A stretch of DNA of 64,000 nt from NCBI RefSeq assembly GCF_014649735.1, contig NZ_BMTP01000015.1, positions 62,001 to 126,000 on the forward strand, written 5' to 3'. This DNA comes from Streptomyces lavendofoliae. Its GTDB lineage: Bacteria; Actinomycetota; Actinomycetes; Streptomycetales; Streptomycetaceae. A model generated the notes under the pieces. That model saw nothing but the letters and a program-made list of their open reading frames with translations, ran no database searches and had not been told where the DNA came from. The position numbers and the translations under genes are program-made. Shown here one piece after another: positions 16,181 to 24,948 of this stretch (within the stretch, counting starts at the first letter, position 1; the number at the start of each line of letters is the position of its first letter).

Positions 16181-18634
16181 ATGGCCCGCCGCAGCACGAA
16201 GACCACGCAGCCCGACGACTTCGAGGAGAAGATCCTCGACATCGACGTCGTCGACGAAATGCAGGGCTCCTTCCTCGAGTACGCGTACTCGGTGATCTAC
16301 TCCCGGGCCCTGCCGGACGCCCGCGACGGCATGAAGCCGGTGCACCGTCGCATCGTGTACCAGATGAACGAGATGGGGCTGCGCCCGGAGCGCGGCTTCG
16401 TCAAGTGCGCCCGGGTCGTCGGCGAGGTGATGGGCAAGCTCCACCCGCACGGTGACGCGTCGATCTACGACGCGCTGGTGCGCATGGCGCAGCCCTTCTC
16501 GATGCGCCTACCGCTGGTGGACGGGCACGGGAACTTCGGTTCGCTGGGCAACGACGACCCGCCGGCCGCGATGCGGTACACCGAGTGCCGGATGGCGGAC
16601 GCGACGTCGTTGATGACGGAGTCGATCGACGAGGACACGGTCGACTTCAACCCGAACTACGACGGGCAGGAGCGCGAGCCGGTCGCGCTGCCCGCCGCCT
16701 TCCCGAACCTGCTGGTCAACGGCGCCTCCGGGATCGCGGTCGGCATGGCGACCAACATGCCCCCGCACAACCTGGGCGAGGTCATCGCCGCCGCCCGCCA
16801 CCTGATCAGGCACCCGGGCGCCGACCTGGACACCCTGATGCGGTACGTCCCGGGTCCGGACCTGCCGACGGGCGGCCGGATCGTGGGCCTGTCCGGGATC
16901 AGGGACGCGTACGAGAACGGCCGCGGCACCTTCAAGATCCGCGCGACGGTGACCGTGGAGAACGTGACGGCCCGCCGCAAGGGCCTGGTCGTCACCGAAC
17001 TGCCCTTCGCGGTCGGCCCCGAGAAGGTGATCGCGAAAATCAAGGACCTGGTGGCGGCCAAGAAGCTCCAGGGCATCGCCGACGTGAAGGACCTGACCGA
17101 CCGCGAGCACGGGCTGCGGCTGGTCATCGAGGTCAAGAACGGCTTCATCCCGGAGGCCGTCCTGGAGCAGCTCTACAAGCTGACGCCGATGGAGGAGTCC
17201 TTCGGCATCAACAACGTGGCGCTGGTCGACGGGCAGCCCCTGACGCTGGGCCTGAAGGAGCTGCTGGAGGTCTACCTGGACCACCGCTTCGAGGTGGTCC
17301 GGCGCCGCAGCGAGTTCCGGCGCACCAAGAAGCGCGACCGGCTGCACCTGGTCGAGGGCCTGCTCGTGGCGCTGCTCGACATCGACGAGGTCATCCGGGT
17401 CATCCGCTCCAGCGACAACTCGGCGCAGGCCAAGGAGCGGCTGATCGAGCGCTTCTCGCTGAGCGAGATCCAGACGCAGTACATCCTGGACACCCCGCTG
17501 CGCCGGCTCACCAAGTTCGACCGGATCGAGCTGGAGGGCGAGCGCGACCGGCTGCGGAGCGAGATCGAGGAGCTGACCCGGATCCTGGAGTCGGACGCCG
17601 AGCTGCGCAAGCTGGTGTCCTCGGAACTGGCGGTCGTCGCCAAGAAGTTCGGTACGGAGCGGCGCACGGTGCTGCTGGAGTCGGCGGGCGCGCCGGTCGC
17701 GGCGGCGTCCCTGGAGGTCGCGGACGACCCGTGCCGGGTGCTGCTGTCGTCGACCGGCCTGCTGGCCCGTACGGCGAGCGGTGAGCCGCTGCCGGACAGC
17801 GGCGGCAAGCGCACCAAGCACGACGTGATCGTCTCGGCGGTGCCGGCGACGCAGCGCGGCGAGGTCGGCGTGGTGACGTCGTCCGGGCGGCTGCTGCGGC
17901 TGTCGGTGATCGACCTGCCGCAGCTGCCGGACACCGCGTCCGCGCCGAACCTGTCGGGCGGGGCGCAGGTGTCGGAGTTCCTGACGCTGGAGAAGGACGA
18001 GGCGGTGATGTGCCTGACCACCCTGGACGAGTCCTCGCCGGGTCTGGCCATCGGCACGCTCCAGGGCGTGGTCAAGCGGGTGGTGCCGGACTATCCGGCG
18101 AACAAGGACGAGTTGGAGGTCATCGGTCTCAAGGACGGCGACCGGATCGTCGGCGCGGCCGAGCTGCGCACGGGCGAGGAGGACCTGGTCTTCATCACCT
18201 CCGACGCCCAGCTGCTGCGGTTCCCGGCCTCGGCGGTGCGGCCACAGGGCCGTCCGGCGGGCGGTATGGCCGGCATCAAGCTGGCGGCGGGCGCCGAGGT
18301 GATCTCGTTCACCGCGGTCGACCCGGCGGCGGACGCCGTGGTGTTCACGGCCGCCGGTTCCTCCGGCGCGCTGGACCCGACGGCGGCGACCTCGGTGAAG
18401 CTCACCCCCTTCGACCAGTACCCCCGCAAGGGCCGCGCGACGGGCGGTGTGCGCTGCCAGCGGTTCCTGAAGGGCGAGGACGCGCTGGTCCTGGCCTGGG
18501 CGGGCGCGGCCCCGGCCAGGGCGGCGCAGAAGAACGGCACGCCGGTGGAACTGCCGGAGATCGATCCGCGCCGGGACGGCTCGGGCACGCCGCTGGTCAA
18601 GCAGGTGGAGGTGCTGGCGGGTCCGGCCTCGTAG
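16181..18634 (+). CDS. parC: DNA topoisomerase IV subunit A
   Basis: This type IIA topoisomerase breakage-reunion subunit separates linked chromosomes together with ParE. The 817-residue protein has the catalytic tyrosine in AAMRYTECRM (Tyr133), the QRDR helix HPHGDASIYDALVRMAQ (88-104), and a C-terminal beta-propeller region from about residue 500. No GyrA box (QRRGGKG) is present in the C-terminal domain, which argues for topoisomerase IV over gyrase. Position 93, equivalent to E. coli GyrA Ser83, is alanine. GAAGGAG lies 12 bases before the ATG. The partner gene parE is about 6 kb away on the opposite strand. Confidence 0.92.
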   Translation: MARRSTKTTQPDDFEEKILDIDVVDEMQGSFLEYAYSVIYSRALPDARDGMKPVHRRIVYQMNEMGLRPERGFVKCARVVGEVMGKLHPHGDASIYDALVRMAQPFSMRLPLVDGHGNFGSLGNDDPPAAMRYTECRMADATSLMTESIDEDTVDFNPNYDGQEREPVALPAAFPNLLVNGASGIAVGMATNMPPHNLGEVIAAARHLIRHPGADLDTLMRYVPGPDLPTGGRIVGLSGIRDAYENGRGTFKIRATVTVENVTARRKGLVVTELPFAVGPEKVIAKIKDLVAAKKLQGIADVKDLTDREHGLRLVIEVKNGFIPEAVLEQLYKLTPMEESFGINNVALVDGQPLTLGLKELLEVYLDHRFEVVRRRSEFRRTKKRDRLHLVEGLLVALLDIDEVIRVIRSSDNSAQAKERLIERFSLSEIQTQYILDTPLRRLTKFDRIELEGERDRLRSEIEELTRILESDAELRKLVSSELAVVAKKFGTERRTVLLESAGAPVAAASLEVADDPCRVLLSSTGLLARTASGEPLPDSGGKRTKHDVIVSAVPATQRGEVGVVTSSGRLLRLSVIDLPQLPDTASAPNLSGGAQVSEFLTLEKDEAVMCLTTLDESSPGLAIGTLQGVVKRVVPDYPANKDELEVIGLKDGDRIVGAAELRTGEEDLVFITSDAQLLRFPASAVRPQGRPAGGMAGIKLAAGAEVISFTAVDPAADAVVFTAAGSSGALDPTAATSVKLTPFDQYPRKGRATGGVRCQRFLKGEDALVLAWAGAAPARAAQKNGTPVELPEIDPRRDGSGTPLVKQVEVLAGPAS

Positions 18635-18752
18635 GCGACCGCTGCGCGGGGCGGGGCCGCCGAGGGGCGGGCCGGCCGGCGCCCTGCGTCGCGGGGCCGG
18701 GCACCCGCTGCCGGAGGAGCGCCGGGCACCGCCCCGGCGGGGCGTCCGCCGG

Positions 18753-19817
18753 CTACGGCGCGTCGGCGGGAGCGCCCCCGGACTCGGGCTCGGGTACGTA
18801 ACGCAGCACACCCCACATGGTGTGCTCCTCCGGGGCGTCCCGCGGTCCGGTGACGCGGCAGCCGTCCAGGGCCTTGTGGAGGGCGTCGCCGTCCGTCCCG
18901 GAACCGATGAGGACGAGCCGGGTGAGGCGCTCTTCGCCGCGCGGCCAGGGTTCGGGGTGGAAGCGGAGGAACCGGCCGACCGCGTGCAGGGTGTAGCGGT
19001 TGGCGGGGTCGGCGGCGCCGAAGTCGACGAAGCCCTTGATCCGGTAGAGGCCCTCGGGACGCGAGTCGAGGAAGTCCAGCAGCCGGCGGGGGTGCATCGG
19101 CTGGTCCGCGGTGAAGGAGACCGTGTCGTAGGCCGCGTGCGGGTGGTCGTCCTCGTCCGTGCGGAGGTCGTCCAGGTCCTCGAAGGTCAGCTGGCGCGGG
19201 CCGCCGTCGTCGGTGCGGGCGGCCCGGTCGAAGAGGAACTCGGGGTCGACCCCGCCGTACGCCGCGTCGATCACCGCCGCCCGGCCGGCGAGGTCCGCGA
19301 CCGCCGTGTGGACGCGCCGCAGTTCGTCCGGACCGACGCGGTCGGCCTTGTTGACGACGACGAGGTCGGCGATCGCCAGGTGCCGGTCGGTCTCGGGGTG
19401 CCGTTCCCGGGTGGCGTCGAACTCGGCGGCGTCGACGACCTCGACGAGGCCGCCGTACACGACGCGCCGGTTCTCGCTGGCGAGGATCATCCGCACCAGC
19501 TCCTGCGGCTCGGCCAGGCCGCTCGCCTCGATGACGATGACGTCCAGGCGGGAGGAGGGCCGGGTGAGGACCTCCAGATAGGTGTCCAGCTCGCTCGCGT
19601 CGACCGCGCAGCACAGGCAGCCGTTGCCCAGGGAGACGGTCGAGCCGACCTGTCCCGCGACGGTCATGGCGTCGATCTCGATGGAGCCGAAGTCGTTGAC
19701 CATGACGCCGACGCGGGTCCCTCGGGCGCTGCGCAGCAAGTGGTTGAGCAGGGTCGTCTTCCCCGACCCCAGGAAACCCGCGAGGATGACGACGGGGATC
19801 TGCTGCACGCTGCTCAA
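18753..19817 (-). CDS. CobW/G3E family GTP-binding protein
   Basis: This 354-residue protein is a COG0523-type G3E GTPase, a family of metallochaperones for zinc, cobalt or other metals. The P-loop GFLGSGKTTLLNH is near residues 12-24. The family metal-binding motif GCLCC is near 64-68, the switch region IEASGLAEPQEL near 91-102, and NKAD (guanine specificity) near 147-150. The CobW C-terminal domain begins about 235. There is no His-rich tail. A TTG start at 19817 with AAGGGAA upstream is preferred, and a GTG three codons later is possible. I saw no Zur-like operator, so the metal is undetermined. It is convergent with parC. Confidence 0.85.
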   Translation of the reverse strand: MSSVQQIPVVILAGFLGSGKTTLLNHLLRSARGTRVGVMVNDFGSIEIDAMTVAGQVGSTVSLGNGCLCCAVDASELDTYLEVLTRPSSRLDVIVIEASGLAEPQELVRMILASENRRVVYGGLVEVVDAAEFDATRERHPETDRHLAIADLVVVNKADRVGPDELRRVHTAVADLAGRAAVIDAAYGGVDPEFLFDRAARTDDGGPRQLTFEDLDDLRTDEDDHPHAAYDTVSFTADQPMHPRRLLDFLDSRPEGLYRIKGFVDFGAADPANRYTLHAVGRFLRFHPEPWPRGEERLTRLVLIGSGTDGDALHKALDGCRVTGPRDAPEEHTMWGVLRYVPEPESGGAPADAP

Positions 19818-19979
19818 GGGGTTCCCTTCTCGGCCGGCTCCGGGTACGGCTTCTCCGCGGCCACCAGGATAGGCGGGCCGGACGGGGTGGGTGACGACCG
19901 GCGAACGGGCGCCGCACCGGACATTCCGGACGTGACGCCGGGCATTTCCTCGACGGCCGGGCTCGCTTACCGTTCCTGC

Positions 19980-21926
19980 ATGAGTTCCGCACCGGCCTCG
20001 CCGCCCTCCCCCGCCACCGCGCCGCCGCCGCGCGGTCCGGTGGGGCGACGCCTGCGGCTGGGCTGGCCGCAGCGGGTGTTCTCGCAGGTCCTGCTGGTGC
20101 AGCTGGCCATCGTCGCGGGCGTGACGGTGCTGGCCACCGGCCTGTTCCTGGCCCCGCTGAGCGCCCAGCTCGACGACCAGGCGATGCGGCGCGCTCTGGC
20201 GATCGCCGAGACGGCCGCGTCGAGCGAGGTGGCCGGGGAGCTGGCGCGTACGCCGCCGAGCGCCACCGGGCCGGTGCAGGCGGAGGCCGAGCGGATCCGG
20301 CAGGCCACCGGCGCCGAGTACGTGGTGATCATGGACCGACGCGGTGTGCGGTGGTCGCACACCGACCCGGCGCAGATCGGCAAGGTCGTCTCCACCGACC
20401 CCAGCGAGGCCCTCGCGGGCAAGGACGTGATGGAGATCGACGACGGCACGCTCGGCCGCTCGGCCCGGGGGAAGGTGGCCCTGCGCGACGGAACGGGCGT
20501 GATCGTCGGCGCCGTGTCCGTCGGCATCGAGTACGACAGCGTGCGCGCCCGTCTGCTGGCCGCGATCCCCGGCCTGCTGGCGTACGCGGGCGGAGCCCTG
20601 GCCGTGGGGGCCCTGGCCGCGTACCTGATCTCCCGGCGACTCCAGCGCCGGACCCATGACCTGGCCTTCTCGGACATCTCGGCGCTGCTGGCGGAGCGCG
20701 AGGCGATGCTGCACGGCATCCGCGAGGGCGTCGTGGCGCTGGACGGGGCCGGGCGGATCCGGCTGGTGAACGACGAGGCGCAACGGCTGCTGGGCGTCGG
20801 CCCCGAGGCCACGGGCCTCCCCCTGGAGGACGCGCTCGGCCGGGGCCGCACGACGGACGTCCTGGCCGGCCGGGTCACGGGCGAGGACCTGGTGACCGTA
20901 CGGGGGCACCGGGTGCTGATCGCCAACCGGATGCCGACCGACGACGGGGGTGCCGTGGCGACCCTGCGCGACCGCACCGAACTGGAGCGGCTCGGGCGCG
21001 AACTGGACGCCACGCGCGGGCTGATCGACGCCCTGCGGGCGCAGGACCACGAACACGCCAACCGGCTGCACACACTGCTGGGCCTGCTGGAGCTGGAGAT
21101 GCACGAGGAGGCGGTGGAGTACGTCACCGAGGTGGTGGGCGTGCACCGGGCGACGGCCGAGCTGGTCACCGAGAAGGTGCGGGACCCGCTGCTGGCGGCG
21201 CTCCTGGTGGGCAAGGCGACCGTGGCGGCCGAGCGCGGCGTCTCCCTGCGCCTGGCGCCCGGGACGCTGCTGCCCGACCGGCTGGTCGAACCGCGCGAGC
21301 TGGTGACGGTCGTGGGCAACCTCGTGGACAACGCGGTCGACGCGGCGGCCGGGTCGGCGGAGCCCTTCGTGGAGGTCGAGCTGCGCGCGGAGGGCCGCAC
21401 GGTGGTGCTGCGGGTGACGGACGGCGGCCCCGGCGTGCCGCCCGAGCGGCACGAGCTGGTGTTCACCGAGGGCTGGTCCACCAAGGAGCTCCCGGCGCAC
21501 GGGGGGCGCCGCGGGCTGGGCCTGGCCATGGTGCGCCGGCTGGCGGAGCGCCAGGGCGGCAGCGCCCGGGTGACGCGGGCCCCCGGAGGCGGCGCCCGGT
21601 TCACGGTCGTCCTCCCGGAGGCCCTGACGGACCGCGCCCCGGCGCCCGGGGCGGCGAGGGAGGGCGCTGCGGCGCCCGGGGAGGCGCCGATGTGGGGGCA
21701 CGCGGGCGCGCCGGGATCGAGGGGGGCCACCGAGGCCGCGCCGGAGCCGCAGGCGGGCGCGGAGGGGCCTTCGCGGGGCGCGGCAGCCGCGACCGGCGCG
21801 CCCCCGGGCGGCTCGCACGGGCGCGCGGGGGTGATCGGTGCGCCCCGGCGGGGCGCCACGGTGGCCGTGCCGGAGCAGCCGGCGGGTGCGGCGGACCGGC
21901 CGGCCGGGCCGGGAGGCGCGCGGTGA
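19980..21926 (+). CDS. Sensor histidine kinase, CitA/DcuS-like
   Basis: This 648-residue membrane kinase has the CitA/DcuS plan. There is one membrane helix near 33-58, an extracytoplasmic PDC/Cache-type sensor (about 60-185), a second helix near 190-215, a PAS domain (about 235-330), a dimerisation segment with the phosphoacceptor in AQDHEHANRLHTLLGLLE (about 357-374), and HATPase_c (N box NLVDNAVDAA, G boxes DGGPGVP and GRRGLGLAM). Such kinases sense di- and tricarboxylates. The last 90 residues after the ATPase domain are an unusual Ala/Gly/Pro low-complexity tail. The stop overlaps the response-regulator start by GTGA. The neighbouring symporter makes a carboxylate or acetate signal plausible. 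Confidence 0.88.
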   Translation: MSSAPASPPSPATAPPPRGPVGRRLRLGWPQRVFSQVLLVQLAIVAGVTVLATGLFLAPLSAQLDDQAMRRALAIAETAASSEVAGELARTPPSATGPVQAEAERIRQATGAEYVVIMDRRGVRWSHTDPAQIGKVVSTDPSEALAGKDVMEIDDGTLGRSARGKVALRDGTGVIVGAVSVGIEYDSVRARLLAAIPGLLAYAGGALAVGALAAYLISRRLQRRTHDLAFSDISALLAEREAMLHGIREGVVALDGAGRIRLVNDEAQRLLGVGPEATGLPLEDALGRGRTTDVLAGRVTGEDLVTVRGHRVLIANRMPTDDGGAVATLRDRTELERLGRELDATRGLIDALRAQDHEHANRLHTLLGLLELEMHEEAVEYVTEVVGVHRATAELVTEKVRDPLLAALLVGKATVAAERGVSLRLAPGTLLPDRLVEPRELVTVVGNLVDNAVDAAAGSAEPFVEVELRAEGRTVVLRVTDGGPGVPPERHELVFTEGWSTKELPAHGGRRGLGLAMVRRLAERQGGSARVTRAPGGGARFTVVLPEALTDRAPAPGAAREGAAAPGEAPMWGHAGAPGSRGATEAAPEPQAGAEGPSRGAAAATGAPPGGSHGRAGVIGAPRRGATVAVPEQPAGAADRPAGPGGAR

Positions 21927-22606
21927 TCGGCGTGCTGGTGGTGGACGACGACGTCCGGGTGGCCGGGATCAATGCCGCGTACGTGGCCAAGGTGCCGGGC
22001 TTCGCCGTCGTGGCGCTGGCCCACACGGCGGCGGATGCGCTCGCCCGGGTCGAGGAGCTGCCGGTCGACCTGGTCCTGCTCGACCACTACCTCCCGGACG
22101 ACAACGGCCTGGCGGTCGTGCGCGAGCTGCGCAGGCGCGGACACCAGACCGACGTGATCATGGTGACGGCGGCCCGCGACGTGGCCACCGTCCAGGCGGC
22201 CCAGCGCCACGGCGCGCTCCAGTACCTGGTCAAGCCGTTCAACTTCGCCGGCCTGCGCCCCAAGCTGGAGGCGTACGCGGCGCTGCGCCGGACGCTCGAC
22301 GGCGGGGGCGAGGCGGAACAGGCGGAGGTCGACCGGATCTTCGGCGCGCTGTCGGTGGGTTCGGGGGCGCCCGACCTTCCGAAGGGCCACTCCCCCACCA
22401 CGGCCGAGCTCGTGCGCCAGGTACTGCTCGCCGCCGACGGCCCGCTGTCCGCGCAGGAGATCGCGGAACGGGCGGGGGTGAGCCGGCAGACGGCGCAGCG
22501 GTACCTGAAGCTGCTGGAGCGGACGGGCCGGGTGCGCCTGTCGCTGAGGTACGGCGAGACCGGCCGGCCGGAACACCGCTACGCCTGGGGGCCGGGGCCG
22601 TCCTGA
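21923..22606 (+). CDS. CitB/DcuR-like response regulator
   Basis: This 227-residue regulator pairs with the kinase directly upstream; its GTG start overlaps the kinase stop by four bases. The receiver domain (about 1-120) has the acidic pocket VVDDDVR, the phosphoacceptor aspartate in LVLLDHYLPDD (about residue 53), a conserved threonine in VTAARD and lysine in YLVKPFN. The C-terminal helix-turn-helix (about 165-215) has AQEIAERAGVSRQTAQRYLK, typical of the CitB/DcuR group. Likely targets are carboxylate transport genes, and the closest candidate is the convergent symporter operon 20 bases downstream; this is inference. Confidence 0.9.
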   Translation: MIGVLVVDDDVRVAGINAAYVAKVPGFAVVALAHTAADALARVEELPVDLVLLDHYLPDDNGLAVVRELRRRGHQTDVIMVTAARDVATVQAAQRHGALQYLVKPFNFAGLRPKLEAYAALRRTLDGGGEAEQAEVDRIFGALSVGSGAPDLPKGHSPTTAELVRQVLLAADGPLSAQEIAERAGVSRQTAQRYLKLLERTGRVRLSLRYGETGRPEHRYAWGPGPS

Positions 22607-22626
22607 GCCCGCCGCCCCGGTACCCC

Positions 22627-24297
22627 CTACGCGGCGCCCGCGCCCGTCAGTGCCCGTACCTCCGTCTCGGCGTGCCGGGCCTCGTCCGGGGCCTCCGGAG
22701 AGGTGACGGTGCCGAGCCAGCCGGCGAGGAAGCCCAGCGGGATGGAGACCAGGCCGGGGTTCTGCAGCGGGAACAGCTGGAAGTCCACGCCGGGGAACAG
22801 CGCCTCGGGGCTCCCCGAGACCACGGGCGAGAGCAGCACCAGCAGCACAGCCGGGACGAGCCCCCCGTACACCGACCAGACCGCCCCGCGCGTGGTGAAG
22901 TTCCGCCAGAACAGGGAGTAGAGCAGCACGGGCAGGTTGGCGGAGGCGGCGACCGCGAAGGCGAGCCCCACCAGGAACGCCACGTTCAGGTCCCGGGCCA
23001 GCAGGCCCAGCGCGATCGCGACCGCGCCGACCCCGACGGCCGCGATCCGCGCCACGGCCACCTCCCCGAACCGCCGCTCCACGTCCCGCCTCTCCTCGTC
23101 CCGGTACGACCCGTCCCGCCGCTTCCCGCTCCGCCGCTTCCCGAAGCGCCGCCGGCCGTCCGGCCGCTTCAGCGAGGCGTACAGGTCGTGCGCCACCGAC
23201 ACCGACGAGGCCAGCGTGATGCCCGCGACGACGGCCAGGATCGTCGCGAAGGCCACCGCGGCGACCACGGCGAACAGCACCGCTCCCCCGGTCGTGCCCG
23301 CGCCGCCGCCCAGGTCGAGGGCGAGCAGCGGCACGGCCGTGTTGCCGGCGGCGTTCGACGCCCGGACCTCCCGGGTGCCGACAATCGCGGCCGCTCCGAA
23401 GCCGAGCACGATGGTCATCAGGTAGAAGCTGCCGATGAGGCCGATGGCCCAGACGACCGAGCGGCGGGCGGCCCGCGCGGTGGGCACGGTGTAGAACCGG
23501 GACAGGATGTGCGGCAGCCCGGCGGTGCCGAGGACCAGCGCCAGGCCGAGGCTGACGAAGTCCAGGCGCGCGGTCCAGCCACCGCCGTACTTGAGACCCG
23601 GCGCGAGGAAGTCCATGCCGTGGCCGCTGCGCTCGGCCGCCGCGGTGAGCAGGTGGTTGACGTCGCCGTGGAAGCGCAGCAGGACGAGCACGGTGAGGGC
23701 GACCGCCCCCGCCATCAGCATCACGGCCTTGACGATCTGGATCCAGGTGGTGGCGCGCATCCCTCCCAGCGACACGTAGACGACCATCAGCGCGCCCACG
23801 CCGATCACGGTCCACGACCGGGTGGCCTCGCCGGTGCCACCGAGCAGCAGGGCGACCAGGCTGCCGGCCCCCACCATCTGCGCCACCAGGTAGAGAACGG
23901 ACACCGCCACGGAGGAGGTTCCCGCCGCGATCCGCACCGGCCGTTCGCGCATCCGCGCCGCGACCACGTCGGCGAGGGTGAACCGACCGCAGTTGCGCAC
24001 CAGTTCGGCGACCAGGAACAGCACGACGAGCCAGGCCACCAGGAAGCCGACCGAGTAGAGCATCCCGTCGTAGCCGTGGAGCGCGATCAGGCCGGAGATG
24101 CCCAGGAAGGACGCGGCGGACATGTAGTCGCCGGCGATCGCGAAGCCGTTCTCCAGGGGCGAGAACAGACGTCCCCCGGTGTAGAACTCCTCCGCCGATC
24201 CGCGCCGGTGGCGGCTCACCCAGGTGGTGATGGCCAGGGTGCCCGCGACGAACGCGCCGAACAGCAGGAGGGCGAGGGTCTGGTGGTCTCCGGTCAA
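22627..24297 (-). CDS. Sodium:solute symporter, cation/acetate (ActP/MctC) type
   Basis: This 556-residue integral membrane protein of the SSS family has about 13 helices. Typical features are FYTGGRLFSPLENGFAIAGD and AASFLGISGLIALHGYDG in the N-terminal third, and TAGLPHILSRFYTV in the middle. With a DUF485 partner, these proteins take up acetate, propionate or pyruvate. An unusual Arg/Lys-rich cytoplasmic loop with repeated RRFGK/KRRSGKRRDG motifs sits near 375-410. The TTG start at 24297 overlaps the DUF485 stop (TTGA), so translation is coupled. The convergent two-component pair is a possible regulator. Confidence 0.88.
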   Translation of the reverse strand: MTGDHQTLALLLFGAFVAGTLAITTWVSRHRRGSAEEFYTGGRLFSPLENGFAIAGDYMSAASFLGISGLIALHGYDGMLYSVGFLVAWLVVLFLVAELVRNCGRFTLADVVAARMRERPVRIAAGTSSVAVSVLYLVAQMVGAGSLVALLLGGTGEATRSWTVIGVGALMVVYVSLGGMRATTWIQIVKAVMLMAGAVALTVLVLLRFHGDVNHLLTAAAERSGHGMDFLAPGLKYGGGWTARLDFVSLGLALVLGTAGLPHILSRFYTVPTARAARRSVVWAIGLIGSFYLMTIVLGFGAAAIVGTREVRASNAAGNTAVPLLALDLGGGAGTTGGAVLFAVVAAVAFATILAVVAGITLASSVSVAHDLYASLKRPDGRRRFGKRRSGKRRDGSYRDEERRDVERRFGEVAVARIAAVGVGAVAIALGLLARDLNVAFLVGLAFAVAASANLPVLLYSLFWRNFTTRGAVWSVYGGLVPAVLLVLLSPVVSGSPEALFPGVDFQLFPLQNPGLVSIPLGFLAGWLGTVTSPEAPDEARHAETEVRALTGAGAA

Positions 24298-24779
24298 CGC
24301 TCGGCCGCCCCTCGGGTCATCGCCCCTCGGGTCATCTCCTGGGTGTCCCAGCGCAGATCGAGCGCGGCGCGATCGCGGTGCACCCGGGCATGGCGTGCGT
24401 ACGCCCAGGTCAGGCCGAAGGTGGTGAGGAACTGGCCGAGGCCGGCGACCATCGCCACGTTCACCGCCCCGACCACCGGGCGGGCCATCAGCCCCGGCGC
24501 CGTGGTCGCCGCCACCACGTAGGCCAGGTACCAGGCGAGGAAGACCGGCACGGCCGGCACGACGAAGCGCCGGTAGCGGGCGCGCACTTCCCGGAAGGCG
24601 GCGCTGCGCTGCACCTCCAGGTAGATGTCGGCGGCGCGCCGCTCCCGCGGCGGCCGGCCGGGGCCGGGCACCGCTGGTGCCCTCCCGCCGCCGCCCTCGC
24701 CCCAGCCGGAGGCCAGCGCGTCGTACCACGGGTCGTCGATCCGCACGGTGGCGGCGTCGAGCCCTTCCCTGTTCTCCAC
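24294..24779 (-). CDS. DUF485 membrane protein, symporter partner
   Basis: This 161-residue protein has a hydrophilic Gly/Arg/Pro N-terminus followed by the DUF485 domain (about 55-145). Two membrane helices are visible, around VVPAVPVFLAWYLAYVVAA and GAVNVAMVAGLGQFLTTFGL. DUF485 proteins (YjcH type) are encoded with ActP-like acetate symporters and are thought to assist them. It has a GTG start with AAGGAGAG upstream. The C-terminus repeats MTRGA twice through a 15-base tandem DNA duplication just before the stop, at the TTGA junction with the symporter. Confidence 0.87.
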   Translation of the reverse strand: MENREGLDAATVRIDDPWYDALASGWGEGGGGRAPAVPGPGRPPRERRAADIYLEVQRSAAFREVRARYRRFVVPAVPVFLAWYLAYVVAATTAPGLMARPVVGAVNVAMVAGLGQFLTTFGLTWAYARHARVHRDRAALDLRWDTQEMTRGAMTRGAAER

Positions 24780-24900
24780 CGGTCAACTCTCCTTGTCGGC
24801 GAACCGTTCCGGCCGCGTGCACAAGGATGGGCAGACCAGGAAGATCCCGGACTCTTCTCTCCCCGACTTCACCCCATCAGGTGATGTTGGTGGCCGGCGT

Positions 24901-24948
24901 CCCGGTCCGCTGTGCCGGTCCGCGCGCGGACCGGCACAGCGGACCGGG
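24901..24948 (-). terminator. 48-bp perfect palindrome abutting the parE stop codon
   Basis: Two 24-base arms (24901-24924 and 24925-24948) are exact reverse complements with no spacer, and the parE stop codon is immediately adjacent at 24949. It should act as a very strong terminator for parE, and it also separates parE from the DUF485 promoter region. Confidence 0.8.
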
